From UBA6197 sp047638075 (GTDB lineage Bacteria; Pseudomonadota; Alphaproteobacteria; Rhodobacterales; Rhodobacteraceae), in NCBI RefSeq assembly GCF_047638075.1, contig NZ_JBLJBV010000001.1:49742-113741 (forward strand): a DNA stretch of 64,000 nucleotides, read 5' to 3'. The position numbers and the translations under genes are program-made. This document shows positions 35,428 through 45,386 of this stretch, piece after piece. Within the stretch, counting starts at the first letter, position 1. Each line of letters begins with the position of its first letter. Below the pieces are notes generated by a model. The model saw only the letters and a list, made by a program, of their open reading frames with translations. It was not told the origin of the DNA and searched no databases.

Positions 35428-36567
35428 ATGTCCTTGGCGTCAGTCATTCCATTTGGCCATCTGGCCACTTTTGCGGTGTCTTTCCTGATTTCCGCACTCT
35501 TGATCGCCACAAAATCAAGGCATTTGCATCGAACCACGCGCATCAGCGATGACAAGGCGATTCAGGCCGCTCATCTGGTTGCCACACCACGCATCGGGGG
35601 GGTTGCAGTCGTCACCGCATTGATCGCTGGGGTACTTTTGTTCGCGCCATCGGGCCTGGAGCGGCTATTTGCGATATTCATGCTTTCGGTCATTCCGGTT
35701 GCCGCAGCAGGGCTGGCCGAGGATCTGGGGGTTCGCATCAGCCCGCGCGGCAGGCTTGTTGCGGCGGCCGCCTCTAGCCTGGTGGTGATAGGACTGTTGC
35801 AGATCTGGCTGACCAAAAGCCACATGCCCGGCCTTGATTTGCTTTTGCATCTCGCGCCGATGGCAATCTTGTTCACGGTTTTTGCAGTCACCGGCATCTG
35901 CCATGCTGTCAACCTGATTGACGGTGTAAATGGGTTAGCCGCAGTGACAGCCATGCTGATCGCAATGGGGCTGGGCGCAATCTGTCTTCAGGCCGGGCTT
36001 GATAACCTGGCTTTCATGGTGCTGCTGATCGTGCCGGCTGTGTTGGGTTTTTTCATTTTCAACTTTCCGGCGGGAAAAATCTTTCTGGGCGATGGCGGGG
36101 CCTATACCTTGGGTCATGTGCTTGGCTGGTTTGCTATTTTGGTTATTCAGGCATCCACAGAAGTGACCCCTTGGGCCGTGCTTTTGGTGTTCTTTTGGCC
36201 CGTGGCTGACACTGCATTGGCAATTTACCGCCGCAAGCATGCCGGGCGCCCCACGCATCAACCCGACCGTCTGCATTTTCATCAACTGATCATGCGGGCG
36301 CTGGAACTGGTGATTATGGGGCGCCAACAACGTGCCATCAGCAACCCGCTGACAACCTTGATCCTGACACCATTCATTGCCGCCCCCGTGCTATGCGGGA
36401 TTGTGCTTTGGGATCGTCCGGCAGAGGCGTGCGCGGCGTTTGTGCTGTTCGGCGTCGTCTTCATGATGACATATGCCACCGGTCTTGCGTTTGCCAAACG
36501 CCGCGGCCAACCCCTGATTTCGCGGATAAGCCTAACCCCCGAAACTGCCGGTCTACATCACCTGTGA
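35428..36567 (+). CDS. MraY/WecA-like undecaprenyl-phosphate sugar-1-phosphate transferase
   Basis: A 379-residue membrane protein of glycosyltransferase family 4 that starts repeat-unit synthesis by putting a sugar-1-phosphate on undecaprenyl phosphate. About eleven helices are visible. Catalytic motifs are GLAEDLG, NLIDGVNGLA, IFLGDGGAY and the cytoplasmic HxHH-like HFHQLI near residue 280. It is the only initiating transferase in the locus. Whether it uses UDP-GlcNAc or another HexNAc cannot be told. Confidence 0.9.
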   Translation: MSLASVIPFGHLATFAVSFLISALLIATKSRHLHRTTRISDDKAIQAAHLVATPRIGGVAVVTALIAGVLLFAPSGLERLFAIFMLSVIPVAAAGLAEDLGVRISPRGRLVAAAASSLVVIGLLQIWLTKSHMPGLDLLLHLAPMAILFTVFAVTGICHAVNLIDGVNGLAAVTAMLIAMGLGAICLQAGLDNLAFMVLLIVPAVLGFFIFNFPAGKIFLGDGGAYTLGHVLGWFAILVIQASTEVTPWAVLLVFFWPVADTALAIYRRKHAGRPTHQPDRLHFHQLIMRALELVIMGRQQRAISNPLTTLILTPFIAAPVLCGIVLWDRPAEACAAFVLFGVVFMMTYATGLAFAKRRGQPLISRISLTPETAGLHHL

Positions 36568-36664
36568 CCCCTGCGAGGCGGTGCAAGACGTCGGCCAGTG
36601 TTATCATTTTCTTGGGGATTATGGCTTAGCAACCAAGGAGGAAACTTTGAAAGGAACACGGATC

Positions 36665-36877
36665 ATGCGCATGCCAGCAATCCTAACCATCTTTATGGCG
36701 ATAGTCGCAGGCACAGCCCAGGCGCAAGACACCACCGCCAGCGAGACGTTGAATATCCCGCCTATTGCCGAAGCAACCAACTTTGTGCCGTTCCTGCTGC
36801 CCGCCGTTCTGGCAGGCGCGGCCGTTACGGCGGCGGCCGCAGGCAGCAGTTCATCCGCCACGGCAACGGCAGATTGA
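36665..36877 (+). CDS. Small secreted Ala/Ser-rich protein, YjbE-like
   Basis: A 70-residue peptide with an N-terminal signal (MPAILTIFMAIVAGTAQAQ) and a short tail ending in Ala/Ser/Thr repeats (VTAAAAGSSSSATATAD). E. coli YjbE and GfcA are similarly short, exported and Ser/Thr/Ala-rich and lie in exopolysaccharide operons. AAGGAA eight bases before the ATG at 36665 supports this start; a TTG at 36647 with a perfect AAGGAGG five bases upstream is an alternative adding six residues. It follows the WecA-like gene by 97 bases. Confidence 0.6.
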   Translation: MRMPAILTIFMAIVAGTAQAQDTTASETLNIPPIAEATNFVPFLLPAVLAGAAVTAAAAGSSSSATATAD

Positions 36878-36911
36878 CCCAAACGCGGCGCCCGTAGATC
36901 TGCATTTCCAT

Positions 36912-37691
36912 TCATTTTCGCGATGGCGCGACGCAGGCAAGATGCACGGCTGTTTCCCAGGCAATGCACCGCTGCGCCAAAGCATCTGGCAGCGGTTCAT
37001 CAATGAATATCGCGTCAATCTCTGAGAGCGACGCCAACCGAACGGGTGCCGAGCGCCCCAGTTTTGAACTATCCGCCACCAAAAACGTCTGTCGGGATTG
37101 TTGAATGATCGCGCGCGACACCCTTACCTCGGGCAGATCAAAATCCAAAAGATCGCCGTCGCAATCCAGTGCCGAGGTGCCGATAACAGCAAAATCCACC
37201 TTGAACTGCTTGATGAACTCTGTCGTCAGATCGCCCACAAGCCCACCATCTGACCGGCGCAACGCCCCCCCCGCGACCATGATTTCGCAGCTTTCATTCG
37301 CAACGAGAATATTTGCCACGTTGATATTGTTCGTCACCACAGTAATATTGCTATGATGCAATAATTCACGCGCAACAGCTTCGGTCGTGGTGCCAAGGTT
37401 CAGGATCATCGACGCGTTGTTGGGAATGGCCGCCGCACAGGCGCGGCCGATGGCCGTTTTTGCCGCCTCATGCATCCGGCGGCGCGCCGCATACCCGATG
37501 TTCGAGACACCTTTTCGCATGACGGCGCCCCCATGCACACGGTCAAGCACGCCCGCTTCGGCCATCTCGGTCAGGTCACGCCGGATCGTTTGCAGCGTGA
37601 CATTGAACCGGTCGGCAAGGGCTTCGACCACAACCCGGCCTTCGACCCGGGCAATGTTCAAAATTTCGGTTTGCCGCAAATTCAACGCCAT
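36912..37691 (-). CDS. glpR: DeoR-family glycerol-3-phosphate regulon repressor
   Basis: A 259-residue DeoR-type repressor: an N-terminal winged helix (VVVEALADRFNVTLQTIRRDL, split after RFNV) and a C-terminal DeoRC sensor domain with LNLGTTTEAVAREL, VVTNNINVA and VAGGALRRSDGGLVG. Divergence from glpD-glpK identifies it as GlpR, which releases DNA on binding glycerol-3-phosphate. The start at 37691 follows GGAGGGGG; a longer frame to 37730 is less likely. Confidence 0.92.
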   Translation of the reverse strand: MALNLRQTEILNIARVEGRVVVEALADRFNVTLQTIRRDLTEMAEAGVLDRVHGGAVMRKGVSNIGYAARRRMHEAAKTAIGRACAAAIPNNASMILNLGTTTEAVARELLHHSNITVVTNNINVANILVANESCEIMVAGGALRRSDGGLVGDLTTEFIKQFKVDFAVIGTSALDCDGDLLDFDLPEVRVSRAIIQQSRQTFLVADSSKLGRSAPVRLASLSEIDAIFIDEPLPDALAQRCIAWETAVHLACVAPSRK

Positions 37692-37772
37692 ACACCCACC
37701 CCCTCCGGTGACTTTTTCCATTCGGCACATTTGGCCCGATACAATGCGCGAATTGGTTTCGTTTTTTCCTTA

Positions 37773-37788
37773 TTCGCATAATAGCGAA
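37773..37788. promoter_or_regulatory. Candidate GlpR operator (TTCGC dyad)
   Basis: TTCGC and GCGAA flank ATAATA as a perfect inverted repeat in the glpR-glpD gap, just upstream of the glpD -35 box. A further TTTCG half-site is at 37757-37761. DeoR-family operators often carry TTCG-type half-sites, so this is the best operator candidate. Confidence 0.55.
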
Positions 37789-37796
37789 AGAATCCT

Positions 37797-37827
37797 TTGA
37801 CAAACAGCGCTATTTAGCGCCCTCTAT
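37797..37827 (+). promoter_or_regulatory. glpD promoter with internal 14-base palindrome
   Basis: A perfect TTGACA (37797-37802) has only a poor -10 partner (CTCTAT, 37822-37827, spacing 19). The spacer holds GCGCTATTTAGCGC (37807-37820), a perfect palindrome. A dyad between the -35 and -10 boxes is a classic repressor position, so GlpR or another protein could bind here. Confidence 0.5.
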
Positions 37828-37854
37828 CCGAAAAGCTGAAGGAAAGAGAGCATC

Positions 37855-39435
37855 GTGGCTGTGACGCAACCTTGTGATTCGCCGGTCGATCTGTTCATCA
37901 TCGGCGGCGGCATAAACGGCTGTGGTATTGCGCGCGATGCGGCGGGGCGCGGGCTTTCGGTGCGGCTGGCCGAGATGGGCGATCTGGCGCAGGCCACCTC
38001 CAGCGCATCGACAAAACTGTTTCACGGCGGCTTGCGCTATCTGGAGTATTTTGAATTTCGCCTTGTTCACGAGGCATTGACCGAACGCGAAACATTGCTG
38101 GTGGCAATGCCCCATATCAGCTGGCCGATGCGGTTTGTCCTGCCTTACCACCGCGACATGAGGTTTGAAGGCGACACCCCCACCTCAAAGCTGCTGCGCC
38201 TGTTCATGCCGTGGCTGCGGGGCCAACGCCCGGCATGGCTGATCCGATTAGGGTTGTTTTTATACGACAATATGGGGGGGCGGAAAATTCTGCCGGGCAC
38301 CCGCACCTTGGATCTGACCCAGGATGCGGCAGGCAAACCGCTGAACCCGAAATTCACGCACGCCTACGAATATTCAGACTGCTGGGTCGAAGACAGCCGC
38401 CTGGTTGTACTGAATGCCCGCGACGCCGAGGCGCACGGGGCTGAGATTCTGGTTCGCACCAAAGTTGTTTCGGCCCACCGCGACGGGGCCTTGTGGCACA
38501 TCACCACCGAAAGCCCCGCGGGCACCCGCCAACACCTTGCCCGCACGCTGGTCAATGCGGCCGGTCCCTGGGCGGAAGAAGTGATCCGAAACCGCATCCA
38601 CATCAAATCAACCGAGGGGGTGCGTTTGGTGCGCGGCAGCCATATCGTCACCCGACGTCTGTTTGACCACGACCGTTGCTATTTCTTTCAGGGTCACGAT
38701 GGACGGATCTGTTTTGCGATCCCCTATGAGCAGGATTTTACCCTGATTGGCACCACGGATCAAGACCACCATGGCCCCCCCGGCGACGCCCGCTGCACCG
38801 AGGCGGAGCAGGATTACCTTTGCGCCTTCGTGTCGGAATATCTGACACGGCCAGTGACCCGGGATGATATCGTCTGGACCTATTCCGGCGTGCGCCCGCT
38901 ATACAATGACGGGGCGACCTCGGCCACGGCTGCCACCCGCGACTATGTGCTTAGCCTTGATAGCGATGGCGCACCGCTGTTGAACGTGTTTGGTGGCAAG
39001 ATCACGACCTATCGACGGCTGGCCGAAGCAGCCTTGGTCAAGCTTGCGCCGACTTTCCCTGCGCTTGGCAATAAATGGACGGCCCGGGTGCCGCTGCCGG
39101 GGGGGGATTTTCCGTATGATGGGGTGGCGGCGCTGACGGCCGCGCTGAAGGCGGATTATCCGTTTCTGACCGACTATTGGGCCGGACGGCTGATCCGCGC
39201 CTATGGCACTGAGGCGCGCGAGGTTTTGGGAGAGGCCCGCACCGCCGCCGATCTGGGGCGAAATTTCGGGGCCACCCTGACCCAGGCAGAACTACGCTGG
39301 CTGATGACGCGCGAATACGCCTGCACGGCTGAGGACGTGGTTTGGCGGCGCTCAAAACTGGGGTTGCGGCTGAGCGAGGATCAGATCTCGGCGCTAGCCG
39401 CCTTTATGGCCGAGGAAGCGTCCCGAGGCAAATGA
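37855..39435 (+). CDS. glpD: Aerobic glycerol-3-phosphate dehydrogenase
   Basis: A 526-residue FAD-dependent membrane-associated enzyme oxidising glycerol-3-phosphate to dihydroxyacetone phosphate and passing electrons to quinone. N-terminal FIIGGGINGCGIARDAAGRG binds FAD; SSASTKLFHGGLRYLE, YSGVRPLYNDG and FGGKITTYRRLAE are family motifs, and a C-terminal DAO_C domain follows (about 395-520). The start is GTG at 37855 preceded by AGGAAAGAG. It is upstream of glpK, forming glpD-glpK. Confidence 0.97.
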   Translation: MAVTQPCDSPVDLFIIGGGINGCGIARDAAGRGLSVRLAEMGDLAQATSSASTKLFHGGLRYLEYFEFRLVHEALTERETLLVAMPHISWPMRFVLPYHRDMRFEGDTPTSKLLRLFMPWLRGQRPAWLIRLGLFLYDNMGGRKILPGTRTLDLTQDAAGKPLNPKFTHAYEYSDCWVEDSRLVVLNARDAEAHGAEILVRTKVVSAHRDGALWHITTESPAGTRQHLARTLVNAAGPWAEEVIRNRIHIKSTEGVRLVRGSHIVTRRLFDHDRCYFFQGHDGRICFAIPYEQDFTLIGTTDQDHHGPPGDARCTEAEQDYLCAFVSEYLTRPVTRDDIVWTYSGVRPLYNDGATSATAATRDYVLSLDSDGAPLLNVFGGKITTYRRLAEAALVKLAPTFPALGNKWTARVPLPGGDFPYDGVAALTAALKADYPFLTDYWAGRLIRAYGTEAREVLGEARTAADLGRNFGATLTQAELRWLMTREYACTAEDVVWRRSKLGLRLSEDQISALAAFMAEEASRGK

Positions 39436-39570
39436 GCGCCATCGAGTGCCGGCCATGGGCTTAGGCGTAGCCGGTCTTTCCGCGCCTTGTTGCCGATGCG
39501 GGTTTATGCTGGCAACGTAGTTTGAGTATTTTTGCCAAAAAAAAGCCTGTACATCAAAAAGGATCCGACA

Positions 39571-41055
39571 ATGCCCCATATTCTGGCGATTGATCAGGGA
39601 ACAACATCATCACGGGCGATCGTGTTTGATGGGGCGATGCGGGTCACGGCGGTGGCGCAAGAGGAGTTTGAGCAGCATTTTCCGGCCTCGGGGTGGGTTG
39701 AACATGATCCCGCAGAGCTATGGCGCACGGTGGTTGCAACCGGCCGCGCCGCAATTGCAAAGGCCGGGCTGGCAGCGGGCGACATTGCCGCTATCGGGAT
39801 TACCAACCAGCGGGAGACGACCATTGTGTGGGACCGGGCAACCGGAGAGCCGTTGCACTGGGCGATTGTGTGGCAGGACCGCCGCACCGCCGCCATGTGC
39901 GAGGCGCTTGAGGCGGCCGGTCATGGGCCTGAGATCAGCGCGAAGACCGGGCTGTTGCTGGACCCTTATTTTTCTGCCACCAAACTGCGGTGGATTCTGG
40001 ATAATGTGGAAGGTGCGCAGACGCGGGCCGAAGCGGGCGAATTGGCCTTTGGCACGGTGGATTGCTTTTTGATCTGGCGGCTGACGGGCGGGCGGGTTCA
40101 TGCCACCGATGCCACAAACGCGGCCCGGACCATGCTTTATAATATTGGCGAAGGGCAGTGGGATGAGGCAATCTGCAAGCTGCTGAACATTCCGATGGCG
40201 ATGCTGCCCGAGGTCCGCGACTGTGCCGCCGATTTCGGAGTGACACAGAAAGACGTGTTTGGCGGGGAGATACCTATTGCCGGGGTGGCGGGGGATCAGC
40301 AGGCCGCCACCCTGGGGCAGGCGTGTTTTCAACCCGGGATGATGAAATCGACCTATGGGACGGGGTGTTTTGCGTTGCTGAACACCGGGGGTCAAAGGGT
40401 TCAAAGCCAAAACAGGCTGCTGACGACCATTGCCTATCAGTTGGACGGCACGCCCACCTATGCGCTGGAGGGGTCGATCTTTATCGCGGGGGCGGTGGTG
40501 CAATGGCTTCGCGATGGGCTCGGGTTGATTCGAAACGCGGGCGATACGCAGTCATTGGCGAAAACCGCTGACCCGGCACAGGATGTTGTGGTGGTTCCGG
40601 CGTTCACCGGTTTGGGGGCACCGTGGTGGCAGCCCGATTGCCGTGGTGCGGTGTTCGGGTTGACCCGCAATTCCGGCCCGGCCGAGATAGCACGGGCAGC
40701 GCTGGAAAGCGTCGGCTTTCAAACGCGCGATCTGTTGGAGGCGATGCGCGCGGATTGGCCGGAGGCGACCGAAGGCGTGTTGCGGGTGGATGGCGGCATG
40801 GCTGCGTCAGATTGGACGATGCAGTTTTTAGCCGACATCATCGGCGCACCGGTCGACCGGCCACAGATTACCGAGACAACTGCGCTTGGGGCTGCGTGGC
40901 TGGCGGGCATGTATGTAGGGGTTTACCCAAGCGCCGCGCGTTTTGCCCAAGGCTGGGCACTGGAACGACGATTTACGCCCGCAATGGATGCGCAGACCCG
41001 CGCGGCAAAATACGGGCGTTGGGGCCGTGCTGTAGCGGCGACGATGGCGTTTTAA
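39571..41055 (+). CDS. glpK: Glycerol kinase
   Basis: A 494-residue FGGY kinase that phosphorylates glycerol with ATP to glycerol-3-phosphate, the substrate of GlpD. Seen are [15 protein letters not shown] at the N terminus, [13 protein letters not shown], the glycerol-binding WQDRRT region, [12 protein letters not shown] and FTGLGAPWW. The ATG at 39571 has AAGG about nine bases upstream; the in-frame start at 39532 is not supported. No glycerol facilitator or ABC transporter is adjacent. Confidence 0.97.
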   Translation: MPHILAIDQGTTSSRAIVFDGAMRVTAVAQEEFEQHFPASGWVEHDPAELWRTVVATGRAAIAKAGLAAGDIAAIGITNQRETTIVWDRATGEPLHWAIVWQDRRTAAMCEALEAAGHGPEISAKTGLLLDPYFSATKLRWILDNVEGAQTRAEAGELAFGTVDCFLIWRLTGGRVHATDATNAARTMLYNIGEGQWDEAICKLLNIPMAMLPEVRDCAADFGVTQKDVFGGEIPIAGVAGDQQAATLGQACFQPGMMKSTYGTGCFALLNTGGQRVQSQNRLLTTIAYQLDGTPTYALEGSIFIAGAVVQWLRDGLGLIRNAGDTQSLAKTADPAQDVVVVPAFTGLGAPWWQPDCRGAVFGLTRNSGPAEIARAALESVGFQTRDLLEAMRADWPEATEGVLRVDGGMAASDWTMQFLADIIGAPVDRPQITETTALGAAWLAGMYVGVYPSAARFAQGWALERRFTPAMDAQTRAAKYGRWGRAVAATMAF

Positions 41056-41268
41056 GGTGCCATAGCCGAGGTTTTACCCCTGATTCATGGCGGGCATCCT
41101 AACATGGTGGATGTGTCACCGGGTAGGACCGGCGCGCTTGGGGGCGGGTGAGATGGTTTAGATAGCGATAAAAGAAACAAGATTACGCGATTAGCGTGGT
41201 GACGAAAGGAGCTTGGGCTTGCCTTTGGGCGCCGAGTATTGTTCCTGAACCGTAAAAAGGAACTCATC

Positions 41269-43101
41269 ATGCCTCATTACCGCTCCAGAACATCAACCCA
41301 CGGACGTAACATGGCCGGCGCACGCGGTCTGTGGCGTGCCACGGGAATGAAAGACGACGATTTCGGTAAGCCGATCATCGCCATTGTCAATTCGTTCACC
41401 CAGTTCGTGCCGGGCCATGTTCATCTTAAGGATCTGGGCCAACTGGTCGCGCGTGAGGTCGAGGCAGCTGGCGGTGTTGCCAAGGAATTCAACACCATCG
41501 CGGTGGATGACGGCATTGCCATGGGCCATGACGGGATGCTTTATTCCCTGCCCTCGCGTGAGATCATCGCAGATTCCGTTGAATACATGGTCAATGCCCA
41601 TTGCGCTGATGCGATGGTGTGCATTTCCAACTGTGACAAGATCACCCCCGGCATGCTGATGGCGGCCCTGCGGCTGAACATTCCGGTGGTGTTCGTGTCC
41701 GGCGGCCCGATGGAGGCCGGCAAGGTCGTGCTTGAGGATGGCAGCGTGAAGGCGCTGGATCTGGTCGATGCAATGGTCGCCGCCGCCGATGACAGCATGA
41801 GCGATAGTGACGTGGCGGCGATTGAACAGTCAGCCTGCCCCACCTGCGGGTCATGTTCGGGCATGTTTACCGCCAATTCGATGAACTGCCTGACCGAAGC
41901 CTTGGGCCTGTCGCTACCCGGCAACGGGTCGATGCTGGCCACCCATGCTGACCGCAAACGCCTGTTTGTGGAGGCCGGGCATCTGATCGTCGATCTGGCA
42001 AAGCGTTATTATGAGGGCAACGATACCCGCGTATTGCCGCGCAACATCGTCACCCTCAGCGCGTTTGAAAATGCGATGCGGCTCGACATTTCCATGGGCG
42101 GGTCGACCAATACTGTTTTGCACCTGTTGGCGGCCGCGCATGAAGGCGGGGTCGATTTCACGATGGCCGATATCGACCGCTTGTCGCGGCAGGTGCCGGT
42201 ACTGTGCAAGGTGGCCCCGGCCAAGGACAACGTGCATATGGAAGACGTGCACCGCGCTGGGGGTATCATGGCGATTTTGGGCGAACTGGACCGGGCGGGG
42301 TTGCTGGATACATCAGTCAGCATGATCCACGCGCCGACGATGAAGGACGCGCTGGACCGCTGGGACGTGGTGCGCAGCACCTCGGCCGCTGTGCATGAGT
42401 TTTACCGCGCAGCCCCAGGCGGCGTTCCGACGCAAGAGGCGTTTTCGCAAGATCGGCGGTATGACAGTCTTGATACCGACCGTGTCCACGGCGTTGTGCA
42501 CAGCGCCGAACACGCGTTTTCACAAGATGGCGGGCTGGCGGTGCTTTACGGCAACCTCGCAGAAGAGGGCTGCATCGTGAAGACGGCCGGGGTTGATGAC
42601 TCGATCCTCGCGTTCACCGGGCCCGCACATATTTTCGAAAGCCAGGATGACGCTGTTTCGGGCATTCTGACCGGCAAGGTGAAACCCGGCGAGGTGGTCT
42701 TGATCCGCTACGAAGGGCCGCGCGGCGGACCGGGCATGCAGGAAATGCTGTACCCGACCAGCTACCTCAAATCGAAGGGGTTGGGGACGGTCTGCGCACT
42801 GGTCACTGACGGGCGGTTTTCGGGCGGGTCATCGGGCCTGTCGATCGGCCACGTTTCCCCCGAAGCGGCCGAAGGCGGCATGATCGGGTTGGTCGAACAG
42901 GGCGACATCATCGAGATCGATATCCCGAACCGAAAGATCCAACTGGCGGTGGACGACGCGATCCTGCAAGCGCGCCGCCAGGCGCAAGAGGCGGCGGGCT
43001 GGCAACCCAAGGCGCCGCGTAAACGCCGTGTCAGCACTGCGCTAAAGGCCTATGCCGCACTAACGTCAAGCGCCGCCAAGGGCGCAGTGCGTATCGTCTA
43101 A
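41269..43101 (+). CDS. ilvD: Dihydroxy-acid dehydratase
   Basis: A 610-residue Fe-S enzyme for isoleucine, valine and pantothenate synthesis that dehydrates 2,3-dihydroxy acids to 2-oxo acids. Length and motifs match the E. coli-like long form: [15 protein letters not shown]118/C122 in [12 protein letters not shown], and C190/C193/C196 in CPTCGSC. The C-terminal region has [20 protein letters not shown]. The start at 41269 follows AAAAAGGA. It is monocistronic here, followed by two hairpins. Confidence 0.97.
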   Translation: MPHYRSRTSTHGRNMAGARGLWRATGMKDDDFGKPIIAIVNSFTQFVPGHVHLKDLGQLVAREVEAAGGVAKEFNTIAVDDGIAMGHDGMLYSLPSREIIADSVEYMVNAHCADAMVCISNCDKITPGMLMAALRLNIPVVFVSGGPMEAGKVVLEDGSVKALDLVDAMVAAADDSMSDSDVAAIEQSACPTCGSCSGMFTANSMNCLTEALGLSLPGNGSMLATHADRKRLFVEAGHLIVDLAKRYYEGNDTRVLPRNIVTLSAFENAMRLDISMGGSTNTVLHLLAAAHEGGVDFTMADIDRLSRQVPVLCKVAPAKDNVHMEDVHRAGGIMAILGELDRAGLLDTSVSMIHAPTMKDALDRWDVVRSTSAAVHEFYRAAPGGVPTQEAFSQDRRYDSLDTDRVHGVVHSAEHAFSQDGGLAVLYGNLAEEGCIVKTAGVDDSILAFTGPAHIFESQDDAVSGILTGKVKPGEVVLIRYEGPRGGPGMQEMLYPTSYLKSKGLGTVCALVTDGRFSGGSSGLSIGHVSPEAAEGGMIGLVEQGDIIEIDIPNRKIQLAVDDAILQARRQAQEAAGWQPKAPRKRRVSTALKAYAALTSSAAKGAVRIV

Positions 43102-43173
43102 TGGGGGCCAGCCTGCGCACTATCAGGGTTTTGCGTGGGTCACGCGGTGCGTATTTGGGCGTGCCGCGGACTG

Positions 43174-43218
43174 CCCGCATCGTTTGGCATCAGCAGATGT
43201 TGCCAAACGAAGCTCGGG
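43174..43218. terminator. Long hairpin downstream of ilvD
   Basis: TCGTTTGGCA (43180-43189) pairs perfectly with TGCCAAACGA (43201-43210) around an 11-base loop, and an outer CCCG/CGGG (43174-43177 and 43215-43218) extends the stem past a small internal loop. There is no U-run, so it may stabilise the ilvD 3' end or act as a processing site rather than a simple terminator. Confidence 0.5.
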
Positions 43219-43311
43219 TCATGCAGAAAATGGCATGGGGCCATCAGGGACGGACGAAGGCAGAAAATCACCAATCGCACTTTATCCCAACAAGGCCGTA
43301 TAAACGCGCAA

Positions 43312-43337
43312 GTGAGGCAAGATTACCCTTGCCTCAC
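43312..43337. terminator. Bidirectional terminator-like hairpin between ilvD and nirS
   Basis: GTGAGGCAAG (43312-43321) and CTTGCCTCAC (43328-43337) form a perfect 10-bp stem with a 6-base loop, in the gap between the convergent ilvD and nirS genes. No strong U-run follows on either strand, but position and strength suit a shared terminator. Confidence 0.6.
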
Positions 43338-43390
43338 CGCTTTGTTGGGCCGCGCAGATACCGCAGAATGCACCTGCGCGGGCACCGATT

Positions 43391-45217
<1,827 letters not shown>

Positions 45218-45271
45218 TTAAGCGATAGGGTGAAAGATTGTCGCATGCATCGAGACAACTCTACCTGTGTT

Positions 45272-45285
45272 TTGAGGAATATCAA
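45272..45285. promoter_or_regulatory. FNR/NNR-type box between nirS and nirI
   Basis: TTGAGGAATATCAA matches the FNR-family consensus TTGA-N6-TCAA. It lies in the divergent nirS-nirI region, as in Paracoccus, where NnrR/NNR activates nirS and nirI under low oxygen with NO present. A second weak half-match (TTGAT-N4-GTTAA) is at 45208-45221. Which gene each site serves cannot be read off. Confidence 0.7.
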
Positions 45286-45386
45286 AGATAATGGGCATTA
45301 TGTCGCACATACACTTGATATATGCTAAGAATTATTGTGCGAAAACGCGCAATCTGGAACGTAATCCACTCCAACACATCGGTACC

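Noticed and set aside
35250..35552. Forward frame of 100 codons upstream of the WecA-like gene
   Set aside because: It overlaps the start of the well-supported WecA-like gene, lies in AT-rich promoter DNA and has no recognisable domain.
41056..41268. Attenuator upstream of ilvD
   Set aside because: There is no leader peptide rich in branched-chain amino acids and no antiterminator pair; only a weak 5-bp dyad is visible.
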